Below are positions 7,370 through 15,787 of a stretch of 64,000 bases of DNA, piece after piece (position 1 is the stretch's first letter; every line of letters starts with the position of its first letter). The DNA comes from Actinomycetes bacterium (GTDB lineage: Bacteria > Actinomycetota > Actinomycetes > JAHEKZ01). The notes beneath the pieces were generated by a model. The model was not told the DNA's origin. It saw nothing but the letters and a program-made list of their open reading frames with translations, and did not search any database. The stretch spans positions 1 to 64,000 of the forward strand of contig JAJAYZ010000085.1 in assembly GCA_027118455.1 (NCBI GenBank). The letters are read 5' to 3'. Position numbers and translations under genes: made by a program.

Positions 7370-8896
7370 ATGTCGACCCCCGACAAAATCACCGAGACCG
7401 AAGACCAGGCGCACAGGCCGAAGAGCCTGGTGCTCGCGCTCATCGTGATCTGTACCGCGCAGCTGATGGTGGTGCTCGACGCCACCATCGTCAACATCGC
7501 CCTGCCTAGCATCCAGAAGGACCTCGGGTTCACACCGACCAACCTTCAATGGGTGTTGACGGCTTACACCCTCGCGTTCGGCGGATTCCTACTGCTCGGT
7601 GGACGAGCCGGCGACATCCTCGGTCGCCGCCGCGTCTTCATCTTCGGCATCCTGCTCTTCACCCTCGGTTCGCTCGGCGGTGGGTTCGCGTGGAGTGAGG
7701 CATCGCTGCTGGTATTCCGCGCCGTTCAAGGTCTCGGGGCTGCGATTGCGGCGCCGACCGCGCTGTCGCTGATCGCTACCGAGTTCCCTGAGGGCAAAGA
7801 GCGCAACCGCGCCATGGGCGTCTACGCCGCCATGTCGGGAGCCGGAGCGGCGGTGGGGCTCATCCTCGGTGGATTCCTCACCGAGATCGATTGGCGCTGG
7901 GTGATGTTCGTCAACGTCCCAATCGGCATCTTCATCGCGCTCGTCGCACCGCGAGCACTTACTGAGACCGAGCGCCACACCGGCAAGTTCGACCTACCTG
8001 GGGCGATCACCGCGACGTTGGGCCTTGGGCTTCTGGTCTACGCGCTGACCGAGGTGGCAACCAGTGTCGGCGAGCTTGGCGCCTCCGGGGCATGGACGGA
8101 CCCGCGCAATCTCGCACTGCTGGGCACCTCAATCGTGCTGCTCGTCGTCTTCGTCCTGATCGAGGCCCGCAGCAGACACGCGCTCATGCCGTTGCGGATC
8201 CTCGAGAATCGCAACCGGGCTGGTGCCTACGGCATCATGCTGATCATCGGCGCTGCCATGTTCGGGATGTTCTTCTACCTCACCCAGTTCGTCCAGGGGA
8301 TCCTCGGATACAGCCCCATCAAGGCCGGATTCGCCTTCGTCCCGGTGAGCATCTGCATCATCATCTCCGCTGGGCTCGCGTCGCAGTTCATCACCCGTTT
8401 TGGTGCCAAACCCTTCGCGCTCCTCGGTACTGCTATGACGGCGGCCGGCATGTTCTGGCTCTCCCAGATCCAGCCCGACTCCACCTACGTCGGCGGGCTG
8501 CTCGGCCCGATGGTCGTCTTCGCGCTCGGTCTCGGCTTTACCTTCATGCCACTCACCCTGGCAGCGGTGTCCCAGATCGACGAAAGCGACGCCGGGATCG
8601 CGTCTGGTGTGCTCAACACGACCCAGCAGATCGGTGGCTCGATCGGACTCGCCGCGTTGACCACCGTCTTCGCAACCGTGTTCGCGAGCACGATGAGCGA
8701 CTTCGCCGGATCGGGCGCCAACCTCACCCCCGAGCAGCTCGCTGGTGCTGAGGTCACCGCCACCGTCGACGGCTGGACGGCCGCTTTCCAGGTCTCAGCT
8801 GGCCTGGCCATCGTGGCCTTCTTCATCACCTTGTTCGCCATCAAGGTGACCAAAGAGGAGGCGGAGCACGCCGAACCCATGGGCGGCGCGCACTAG
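7370..8896 (+). CDS. MFS drug:proton antiporter, DHA2 (EmrB/QacA-type)
   Basis: A 508-aa membrane transporter with about 14 predicted membrane segments. Diagnostic features are the first segment ending LDATIVNIALPSI, the loop 2-3 motif GGRAGDILGRRR, and the DHA2 motif-C-like GAGAAVGLILGG. The family exports hydrophobic drugs or metabolites with proton exchange. It is co-directional with the tetR gene upstream and almost certainly repressed by it. No biosynthetic genes lie nearby, so the substrate could be an environmental toxin or an endogenous metabolite. Confidence 0.92.
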   Translation: MSTPDKITETEDQAHRPKSLVLALIVICTAQLMVVLDATIVNIALPSIQKDLGFTPTNLQWVLTAYTLAFGGFLLLGGRAGDILGRRRVFIFGILLFTLGSLGGGFAWSEASLLVFRAVQGLGAAIAAPTALSLIATEFPEGKERNRAMGVYAAMSGAGAAVGLILGGFLTEIDWRWVMFVNVPIGIFIALVAPRALTETERHTGKFDLPGAITATLGLGLLVYALTEVATSVGELGASGAWTDPRNLALLGTSIVLLVVFVLIEARSRHALMPLRILENRNRAGAYGIMLIIGAAMFGMFFYLTQFVQGILGYSPIKAGFAFVPVSICIIISAGLASQFITRFGAKPFALLGTAMTAAGMFWLSQIQPDSTYVGGLLGPMVVFALGLGFTFMPLTLAAVSQIDESDAGIASGVLNTTQQIGGSIGLAALTTVFATVFASTMSDFAGSGANLTPEQLAGAEVTATVDGWTAAFQVSAGLAIVAFFITLFAIKVTKEEAEHAEPMGGAH

Positions 8897-8901
8897 TGAG
8901 C

Positions 8902-8923
8902 AACCTCCAACAACGTGGTGGTT
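8902..8923. terminator. Hairpin between convergent genes
   Basis: Arms aacctcca and tggtggtt (7 of 8 pairs) flank a 6-nt loop and fill exactly the gap between the stops of the MFS gene and plsC. It has no T-tract, so a bidirectional terminator role is only plausible. Confidence 0.4.
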
Positions 8924-9613
8924 CTAGGCGAGAGCCTGAGCGGTTCCACCGAGCCGCTCCGGCTGCCACCACTGCCCGGTGCCGTCGTCTGGGTACTCGT
9001 CCTGGGCCTGTCGCACCAGAGCGATCACCTGCGCTCGCAGCTCGTTTGCCGCTGCGTCACCGGTCAAGGATGCTTCGATCGGTTCCCCGACGTACACGCT
9101 GACCGGCACGCCACGCTGCTTGAGGGTGGAGTGCTCGTCATACGTCCAGAGCCGCTGGCTTCCCCAGACCCCCACCGGGATCAGGGGCGACTTGGTGGCC
9201 TTCGCGAGCCGCTCGGCTCCGCTCTTGAACTCCTTGGGCTCAAAGGGGCGACTGATCGTGGCCTCGGGAAACAGCCCGACTACTTCACCGGCTTTCAGAG
9301 CCGCTAGCGCGTCGCGAAAGCTCTGCATGCCCGCCTCACGGTCGACCGAGATGTGGTGCATGCCACGCATCAGTGGGCCGGCTAACCGGTGAGCGAAGAT
9401 CGGCTCTTTGGCCATGAACCGCACGTAACGACTCGACTGGCGGGCCCCGAGGCCGACGAAGATGAAGTCGAGGTGGCTGATGTGGTTGGACGCCATGACC
9501 GCAGAGCCAGAGGTCGGTACGTGCTCGCCGCCATCGACCCGGAGCTTCAGACCCAGTGCCTTGAACGCGGTGAGAACGGTGGCCACTACCGGCGGATAGA
9601 CGAGTTCGGACAC
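8924..9613 (-). CDS. 1-acylglycerol-3-phosphate O-acyltransferase (PlsC-like)
   Basis: A 229-aa acyltransferase of phospholipid synthesis. The catalytic HX4D motif is NHISHLD near residue 43, and the substrate-binding motif FPEATIS follows near residue 116. It would transfer an acyl group to lysophosphatidate at the membrane. It is the last gene of the sbcD-sbcC-RNase III-like run, 21 bp behind its neighbour, though a functional link is not evident. GTG start. Confidence 0.88.
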   Translation of the reverse strand: MSELVYPPVVATVLTAFKALGLKLRVDGGEHVPTSGSAVMASNHISHLDFIFVGLGARQSSRYVRFMAKEPIFAHRLAGPLMRGMHHISVDREAGMQSFRDALAALKAGEVVGLFPEATISRPFEPKEFKSGAERLAKATKSPLIPVGVWGSQRLWTYDEHSTLKQRGVPVSVYVGEPIEASLTGDAAANELRAQVIALVRQAQDEYPDDGTGQWWQPERLGGTAQALA

Positions 9614-9634
9614 GTGACTGAGACTATCTCGGGC

Positions 9635-10402
9635 CTATCGGTGGCGAACGGGGACGAAGTGTTGGGCGACGAGCAGCGCCACATCGGCGCCGCCGGCCGC
9701 GAGCGCGGCCGCCACCTGGTCCTCAACGGCGGACAACACCAAATCCGGATCACCTCGGTGCCCAAGGCCGCGTTCCTTCGCGATCACAGCGATCGCCGTC
9801 GCCCGATGGATCGTCGCCCGGCGGGTCGACAGCTCACCTTCGTCGGCATCGGGGAACGCATGCACCACTGCATCGCCGGCCGCCAGCTCAAGAAGCGCCG
9901 ACCCAGCTCGGCGTCCGACTCGCCCAGGCTCCAGGCCCACAGCACCGATGGTCAACGCTCGCACCGTCTCGTCCGCTACTGGGTGGACGACCTGCGCAGT
10001 GAACCGAGCAGCGTGCGCCCACCTGCCCGACAGCCAACAGGCGGCGACGCAGGTCTCGACCAGGTCGGCGATGCGCTCGTCGGACGCGCGCCACTCGAGC
10101 CAAGCGCCAAGGCCGGCACTGCGAGCCGCTGCAGCCAGCTGGACGTCACTGGCCGCAGCTGTGGCCTCCCGCTTCACACAGGTAGGGCATTCGGGCTCAG
10201 CCCACTCATGCACGACCAGAACGACATCGAGCACTGAGTCACCCAGAAACTCCATCCGCTGGAACTGACCGCCCCGTCCGTCGCGCACCGCATGGAGCGC
10301 GACATCGTCTGTGATCGGCCCCAGCATTGCCTCAATCTGAGCGCGCTCAGCGGCAGTGACCGCTGCCCGCAGGTAGGGAGGCGGCGTGTCCGGCAACGTC
10401 AC
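9635..10402 (-). CDS. RNase III-like protein with two tandem RNase III domains, the second degenerate
   Basis: A 255-aa protein in which both halves read like RNase III. The first half has the signature RMEFLGDSVLD with E51 and D55, and later DERIADLVE with D113 and E116, so all four metal-binding acids of the RNase III active site are present; it also carries a CPTC pair at 72-75. The second half (from ~160) aligns as GRRAGSALLEL, then FPDADEGELSTRR, then AVIAKERGLG, but the first acids and the later aspartate are replaced. There is no dsRNA-binding domain. Bacterial RNase III is normally a one-domain homodimer plus dsRBD. Its GTG overlaps the sbcC stop (GTGA), so it is translationally coupled to the SbcCD nuclease. 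Confidence 0.72.
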   Translation of the reverse strand: MTLPDTPPPYLRAAVTAAERAQIEAMLGPITDDVALHAVRDGRGGQFQRMEFLGDSVLDVVLVVHEWAEPECPTCVKREATAAASDVQLAAAARSAGLGAWLEWRASDERIADLVETCVAACWLSGRWAHAARFTAQVVHPVADETVRALTIGAVGLEPGRVGRRAGSALLELAAGDAVVHAFPDADEGELSTRRATIHRATAIAVIAKERGLGHRGDPDLVLSAVEDQVAAALAAGGADVALLVAQHFVPVRHR

Positions 10403-13383
10403 GCCGAGACCACCAACCGACTGGAACCATCCCGGTTCGGAACCACCGTGATGCGCTCAGCGATGCGCTCTTTGAGCTCAGGAACATGGCTGACGATGCC
10501 GACGACTCGCCCACTGGTTCCCAGCCCGGACAACACCGACAGCACGTTGTCGAGGGTGTCCGGGTCCAGTGAGCCGAAACCCTCGTCGACGAAGAGCGTG
10601 CCGAGGTCGACGCCACCGGCCTCTGCCGTCACGACGTCGGCGAGCCCGAGAGCCATGGCGAGTGAGCAGTAGAAAGTCTCACCGCCGGAGAGCGTGCCGG
10701 GATCGCGCGGCTGCGAGGTGTGGGTGTCACGCACGCGCAATCCCAGCCCGCTCCGTTTGTTGCCCTCGCGGTCTTCCACGTGCTCAAGGGTGTAGCGCCC
10801 ATCACTCATGGTGGCCAGCCGATCGTTGGCCGAAGCCACGACATCGGCGAAACGTTCACGCAGCACGAACGTGGGCAGGCTCATCGACCTCACGTTGTCA
10901 GCAGTGGACCCGCTGACTAGGTCGGCTATCCGGATCACCGGCGCCGTCGCACGTTCGATCTCTACGCTGGCAGTCAGTGCGTCATTGACGTCATTGGCAC
11001 GCAGGACGCTGTCATCAAGTCGCTGCCGAAGCTGAGCGAGGTGCTCATGCGCTGCCTGCTGAGCAGCCTCGGACTGAGCGACGGCTGCGTCGGCGCCGGC
11101 TACGTCGATCACCTCGTCGACGTCGACGTCCGCAAGCTCAGGAGCTGACAGCTCTGCACGCAGCTCGACGTGTCGTCGCTCGCCCGCTTCGAGGCCTTCG
11201 ATAAGGGCCGAACGCTCGCTGTCGTCGAGTCGAGCCGCCATCACCTCGTCACGAGTGGCGAAGGGCGCGGACGCCAGTGCGACGCTCCACTCCGATGCGC
11301 GCATGGTGAGGTCGGAATTGGTCGAGTCTGCTGCGCCGGAAGCCTCGGCCGCCGCCGCAAACCCGTCAGCCTCAGCGCTCAGGGCCGCAATCCGCCCAGC
11401 GATGGAGCTGTGTCCCTCCAATGCCGCAGTGATTCGCTGCTCATCGGACTCCACCGCGGTCTTTGCAGACTGCACCTCGCTCTGCAACCGGGTTGACTCA
11501 CCGGCGAGCTCGCCACTGGCGGCACGGTGCTCACCAATTGCCTGCTCACGAGCGCCGACGTCGGCCTCGATCCGCTCGACGTCATGGATCGCGATCTCGA
11601 GGTCGGCAACGGCAAGGTCGGCATTGACCAGCGTCAACTGTGCCGCCGTGACCGAGACGCCGTCAGCCCGGCCACGCAGCTCCGCAAGCTCGGCCGCGAC
11701 CGTGTTCGCGTTGGTCGAAGCCGCCTCGAGCGCAGCAGTCGCCTCAGCCAGGCGCTCGGCAGCTGCGTCGACCTCCTCTTTGGTGACGTCGCCTGGCTTG
11801 CGGACAGCTGGACGGGGGTGTTCGCGCGATCCGCATACCGGACAGGGCTCGGCCGCGACCAATCCGCTAGCGATGTATCCGGCCATGCCGTCGAGGAAGC
11901 GCTGGCGGACCGCGGTCTCATCTGCCAGGCACTGCTGCGCCAGCTGGCGGGCTGCCTCTAGCTCTGCCCCGGTCTCGGCGGCCCGGCCCTGCGATGCGTC
12001 CAGCTCGGTCGCGGCAGCCAGAACAGCTGCTGCTGCTCGGCGTGCGTCCGGGGCCCCGGCCCGCTCGCCGCGCAGCGTCAGCGCGGCCGCCAGCCGCTGG
12101 CGGAGATCGGTGAGGATGGCCGGAGCCAGGACGAGCACCTCGTCGGCCTCCCGGCGCCGCTGCTCGACGTCGTCTCGTTCGGCGACCAGGGCGGTCAGGC
12201 TCTGAACACGCTGCGGCAACTCTTGCTCGAGGGTTCGCAACGCGGTGAGCTCAGCGGCACGGTCCCGGAGGGACCGTTCGCGTTGGGGCCAGGTCTGCGG
12301 GGCCGACTGCGGATCAGCCAGTGCGGCGCGTTGGTCGGCCAGCACCGTCGCCGCATCGTCACGGCGTCGCTCGGCTGCGGCCAATCCGTCGAGGAGTGGA
12401 ACCAGGCGGAGCGCTTCGTCAGCACGACTCAGCCGGGCCCGGTCGGCGGCGCGCTGGTCGGTGAAAGATTCGAGGGCAGCAAGCTCGCCGCGGAGCGTCA
12501 CCACGCGCTGCCGGGCCCGCTCGCGCGCCACACATTCGGCCGCTACCTTCCGTGCGCGCTCGACATCGCTCGTTGCCGAAGCTGCTACGGCAGCAGCGGC
12601 GTCGACCTCGCGGCGCAGTCGGGAAATCTGTTCGGCCGTTGCCTCAGTTAGCCCCTCCGCCGTCTTCGCGACGAGTGCGGCTTCGGCCTCGTCGTCGAGT
12701 CCAGCGGCACCGCAGTAGGCCCGAATGGCTCCGGCAACTGCGCTAGCGGTGTCCGCCCTGGACTGCCTTGCTGCCTTTCGTTGGTCGACGAGTCGGTCGA
12801 GCACCGTGTCGTAGATCTCGGTGCCGAAGAGACGCTGCAGCAACTCGCGTCGCACTTCAGGGGCTGCACGCAAGAACGTGGCGAACTCTCCTTGTGGGAG
12901 AACCACGGTCTGGACGAACTGCTCCTGCGTGAGGCCGACGATCCGGGTGATCTCGCCGCCAACTTCGTCAAGCCGGGTGGAGATGGGTTCTCCGAGATCG
13001 GTGGACGAGGCGCCAGGCGACGCGAGGCGCCAGAGCTTGACCGACGCATTCTCCGTCGTCATACCTTCGCCGCGTCGCTTGGCGCGCTCGTGCTTGGGCG
13101 TGCGACGGATGCGGTATAGGCCGTGGCCAGTGCTGAAGTCGAGCTCGACGAAAGGCGTGGCGTCTGGCCCAGCGACGTCGGAGTGCATTCGGTCAGCGCT
13201 GGAGGCGCGCCCGGCCACGTCGCCGTAGAGCGCGAAGACGATTGCGTCGATCAGGGTGGACTTGCCAGCGCCGGTCGGTCCTTCGAGCAGGAACAGACCT
13301 GACGCGCCGAGCCGCTCGACATCGACCTCACAGGTCTCGGCGAACGGTCCGATGGCACACAAGGTGAGCTGGTGCAGCTGCAT
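10399..13383 (-). CDS. sbcC: SbcC, ATPase subunit of the SbcCD nuclease
   Basis: A 994-aa Rad50-type protein. Residues ~33-50 hold Walker A (GPTGAGKST), the centre is a long coiled coil with the zinc-hook CPVC near residue 480, and the C-terminus has the ABC signature LSGGETF and Walker B with VDEGFGSLD. With SbcD it binds DNA ends and cuts hairpins and blocked ends in replication and repair. Its ATG shares one base with the sbcD stop (TGATG). Its own stop overlaps the start of the RNase III-like gene, so three nuclease-related genes are translationally coupled. Confidence 0.97.
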   Translation of the reverse strand: MQLHQLTLCAIGPFAETCEVDVERLGASGLFLLEGPTGAGKSTLIDAIVFALYGDVAGRASSADRMHSDVAGPDATPFVELDFSTGHGLYRIRRTPKHERAKRRGEGMTTENASVKLWRLASPGASSTDLGEPISTRLDEVGGEITRIVGLTQEQFVQTVVLPQGEFATFLRAAPEVRRELLQRLFGTEIYDTVLDRLVDQRKAARQSRADTASAVAGAIRAYCGAAGLDDEAEAALVAKTAEGLTEATAEQISRLRREVDAAAAVAASATSDVERARKVAAECVARERARQRVVTLRGELAALESFTDQRAADRARLSRADEALRLVPLLDGLAAAERRRDDAATVLADQRAALADPQSAPQTWPQRERSLRDRAAELTALRTLEQELPQRVQSLTALVAERDDVEQRRREADEVLVLAPAILTDLRQRLAAALTLRGERAGAPDARRAAAAVLAAATELDASQGRAAETGAELEAARQLAQQCLADETAVRQRFLDGMAGYIASGLVAAEPCPVCGSREHPRPAVRKPGDVTKEEVDAAAERLAEATAALEAASTNANTVAAELAELRGRADGVSVTAAQLTLVNADLAVADLEIAIHDVERIEADVGAREQAIGEHRAASGELAGESTRLQSEVQSAKTAVESDEQRITAALEGHSSIAGRIAALSAEADGFAAAAEASGAADSTNSDLTMRASEWSVALASAPFATRDEVMAARLDDSERSALIEGLEAGERRHVELRAELSAPELADVDVDEVIDVAGADAAVAQSEAAQQAAHEHLAQLRQRLDDSVLRANDVNDALTASVEIERATAPVIRIADLVSGSTADNVRSMSLPTFVLRERFADVVASANDRLATMSDGRYTLEHVEDREGNKRSGLGLRVRDTHTSQPRDPGTLSGGETFYCSLAMALGLADVVTAEAGGVDLGTLFVDEGFGSLDPDTLDNVLSVLSGLGTSGRVVGIVSHVPELKERIAERITVVPNRDGSSRLVVSA

Positions 13384-14564
13384 CAGGCGCTCCGGCCCTC
13401 GCCAAGTGCCCGCTCATAGGCGCTGGTGAAGGCAGCGAGCTCTGCTGAGGATATCTCGTCACCGGTGACGTAGCGGACAAAGGCTTCGGCCACCTCGGTC
13501 GGCTGCACCGGAACTGGCGACGAACAGGCAGCTCGCTCGACCAACGGACCGTCCGCCGGCACGTGGCGGATCACCAGTGCCTCAGGGAACCGGGCCCGAA
13601 CCTTAGCGACCAGTTCAGCAGGACGAGCCGCGTCGGTCACCGACACCTGCACCCAGGCATCGGTCATGCCAACGAACCCATCAGAGGTGAGCACCTCGTC
13701 GAGAGTGCCGCTGATCGTCGCCATGGATCGTGGTTGCACCACCGCCACCGACTCAACGTCAACGAGGCCGTCAGCCCCGAGTTCGATCACCAGAAGCTGC
13801 TTGGTCTGGTTGACTTCACTGAACGAGAAGCGCATCGGTGACCCGGAGTACCGAATGCCCTCGCGTCCCACGTGCTGGGCTCCGTGCAGGTGGCCGAGTG
13901 CCACGTAGTCAACGCCGCTGAAGACATCACTCGAGACGCTGTCGACACCACCCACCCTGATGTCTCGCTCGCTCTCACTTCGCTCAACAGTCTGCGAGCT
14001 GCCAGAGAGGACGAAGGCGTGCGCCATGACCACCGCTCTCGTTGCCGGCTCGGCAGCACGGAAGGAAGCGAGGTGGCCTCTGACCCGGTTCATGGCCGCC
14101 GTCATGACCGCCTCGTGCGATCGCTCCAGCGGCTCGCTGTCGTCACTGAGCGCATGTCGAGCAACGTCGGGGTCGAGGAACGGAATCGGGTAGACCAACA
14201 CCGGTCCGTTGGCGTCATGCAACTGGATGGGAGTGCCAACAGCGCTCAGCTCAGTGACGACGTGGACGCCATCGCGATACAGGTCGGAGCCCACACCGAG
14301 GCGCGTGGCGGAGTCGTGGGTGCCTGGGGTCACCATCACCGGAACGAGGGTGGAGAGCTCCTTGAGCGCGTGCGACCACAGGCGCACCGAGGTGACCGGG
14401 GGCACCGCACGGTCGTAGATATCCCCGGAGATGAGCACCGCGTCAACGGCATGGGAGGTGACCGTCTGGACCACCTGACTGACGACCTTCTGCTGTGCCT
14501 CATGGAGGTCGACACCGTGCAGGCCTCGGCCCAGGTGCCAATCGGAGGTGTGCAGCATGCGCAT
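13383..14564 (-). CDS. sbcD: SbcD, Mre11-type nuclease subunit
   Basis: A 393-aa calcineurin-like phosphoesterase that supplies the nuclease activity of SbcCD. Motifs appear in order: TSDWHLGR, GDIYDR, PGTHD (GTHD rather than the common GNHD), and GHLHGAQ, which together bind two Mn ions. It is the first gene of the sbcD-sbcC-RNase III-like-plsC run. A second in-frame ATG at 14558 is also possible. Confidence 0.95.
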   Translation of the reverse strand: MRMLHTSDWHLGRGLHGVDLHEAQQKVVSQVVQTVTSHAVDAVLISGDIYDRAVPPVTSVRLWSHALKELSTLVPVMVTPGTHDSATRLGVGSDLYRDGVHVVTELSAVGTPIQLHDANGPVLVYPIPFLDPDVARHALSDDSEPLERSHEAVMTAAMNRVRGHLASFRAAEPATRAVVMAHAFVLSGSSQTVERSESERDIRVGGVDSVSSDVFSGVDYVALGHLHGAQHVGREGIRYSGSPMRFSFSEVNQTKQLLVIELGADGLVDVESVAVVQPRSMATISGTLDEVLTSDGFVGMTDAWVQVSVTDAARPAELVAKVRARFPEALVIRHVPADGPLVERAACSSPVPVQPTEVAEAFVRYVTGDEISSAELAAFTSAYERALGEGRSA

Positions 14565-14635
14565 ACACCGACGCTACCGACCGCCGCCGACAGAACGCGG
14601 GAGGCGGGCGTGCGAACTTTTGACTGCGTAACCGC

Positions 14636-15295
14636 TCAGTAGATCTGCGAACCCGTTCCCAGCGCTGCCGAGACATCCGGGGCAGCATTGAGCGGGGCAG
14701 CGACGACGACGTTGCCGTGGCGGACCCACCCGATGGCTGAGTTGGTCTGTGAGTCCTTCAGCAGAACCGAGATCCAGTCTTCTGCGTCGCCGGGCGAATC
14801 GAAGACTCGGACGGCCATCGTGGCGTTGCAGGTGGCCACGTCACCAGACACCGCAGCCCCGTTACACACGATTCCACCGTCCTCAAGTGAGGAAATGACC
14901 ACCATCGGGTCGGAGACGCTCTCCGGCAGGCCGGCCTCACCCGACCCACCCAGTGCCCCAGCAGCCCATACCGCGCCGGCCGCGACCACGAGCGCCAGGA
15001 CCGCACCGAAGGCGAGTTTGCCCTTACCCCAGCGCCGGGAAGGTACGGAGGGATCCGGGGCGTCCACCTCTGCCGGCTCATCGACTGAGTCTTGGGCCAC
15101 CTGATCGAGCTCAGGGTCGAGGACAGGTTCGACCACTGAGTGGTCAAGTGCTGAGTGGTCAAGTGCTGAGTGGTCAGGTGCTGAGTCAGCGGACGCCGAG
15201 TCAGCGGACGCCGAGTCAGCGAGCACCGTGCCCACAGCGAGCACCGTGCCTTCAGCTGTCTCCTCGACAGCCTTGGGCTTCTTGCGTGCGGACAC
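14636..15295 (-). CDS. Membrane-anchored protein with repetitive acidic N-terminus, unknown function
   Basis: A 219-aa protein of no recognised family. Residues ~20-90 are acidic and repetitive (ADSAS and DHSAL units). A single membrane segment lies near residues 95-113 (LAFGAVLALVVAAGAVWAAGAL). The last ~100 residues are an exported domain with two cysteines, one in IVCNGA and one in ATCNAT. GTG start behind GGGAGG. It precedes sbcD by 71 bp on the same strand, but nothing links it to DNA repair. Confidence 0.75.
   Translation of the reverse strand: MSARKKPKAVEETAEGTVLAVGTVLADSASADSASADSAPDHSALDHSALDHSVVEPVLDPELDQVAQDSVDEPAEVDAPDPSVPSRRWGKGKLAFGAVLALVVAAGAVWAAGALGGSGEAGLPESVSDPMVVISSLEDGGIVCNGAAVSGDVATCNATMAVRVFDSPGDAEDWISVLLKDSQTNSAIGWVRHGNVVVAAPLNAAPDVSAALGTGSQIY
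15136..15220. repeat. In-frame 15-bp tandem repeats
   Basis: Three copies of ctgagtggtcaagtg (15136-15180, the last with one change) are followed by 2.5 copies of gagtcagcggacgcc (15183-15220). Both units are 15 bp, so copy-number changes keep the frame of the host protein and only alter its acidic N-terminal length. Confidence 0.85.
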
Positions 15296-15492
15296 GTGAC
15301 CTCCCAGATAGTCCTTGGCTCTCAGATCGGCTCGCCGAACGCCGAGCCTTCGCCCCCGTCACCCGTTCGGCCCAGTCACAGCAGGGGATGGATGGGCCGC
15401 AGAGGTGGCCCGCTCAGTCGGTCAACCTACGCACCGCAACAGCCGAAACATCAAGTGGGAAGCCTGGGATTCACGTGGGGAAGGGATCGGGC

Positions 15493-15765
15493 ATGTCGGC
15501 AGCAGCAGACCGAATCGACATCTTAGATGAGGCAGGGCGATCGATTGGCTGGGTCGACCCACGCTCCGGCGCCCGCAACCTGAGTGACCCCGGGCACGCC
15601 AAAGAGTTCGCCGAGATGGTCGACTTCTGGTTGTCAGCAGCTGGTGTCGACGGACCCGACGACGGCAACGCCGCCCCCACCGACCGGATGTCGGTCTCTG
15701 AGGTGCGGTTCCCCGACCCGCCGGTAATTCGGAGCCTGCTGATCCCGTTGCGCCCCCTCGGCTGA
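15493..15765 (+). CDS. Small conserved-looking hypothetical protein
   Basis: A 90-aa protein from ATG 15493, with GGGAAGG about 9 nt upstream. It is soluble and acidic, with the stretch LDEAGRSIGWVDPRSG near the start. I do not recognise the family. It precedes the acetoacetyl-CoA synthetase by 22 bp on the same strand and may be co-transcribed. The frame is open further upstream, but that part reads as noise. Confidence 0.6.
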   Translation: MSAAADRIDILDEAGRSIGWVDPRSGARNLSDPGHAKEFAEMVDFWLSAAGVDGPDDGNAAPTDRMSVSEVRFPDPPVIRSLLIPLRPLG

Positions 15766-15787
15766 CTCCTTTCGGCAAGATAGGGGC

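Noticed and set aside
9389-10237. A 282-aa plus-strand open frame
   Set aside because: Antisense to PlsC and the RNase III-like gene, without recognisable motifs.
11255-12205. A 316-aa Ala/Ser/Arg-rich plus-strand frame
   Set aside because: Antisense shadow of the sbcC coiled-coil region.
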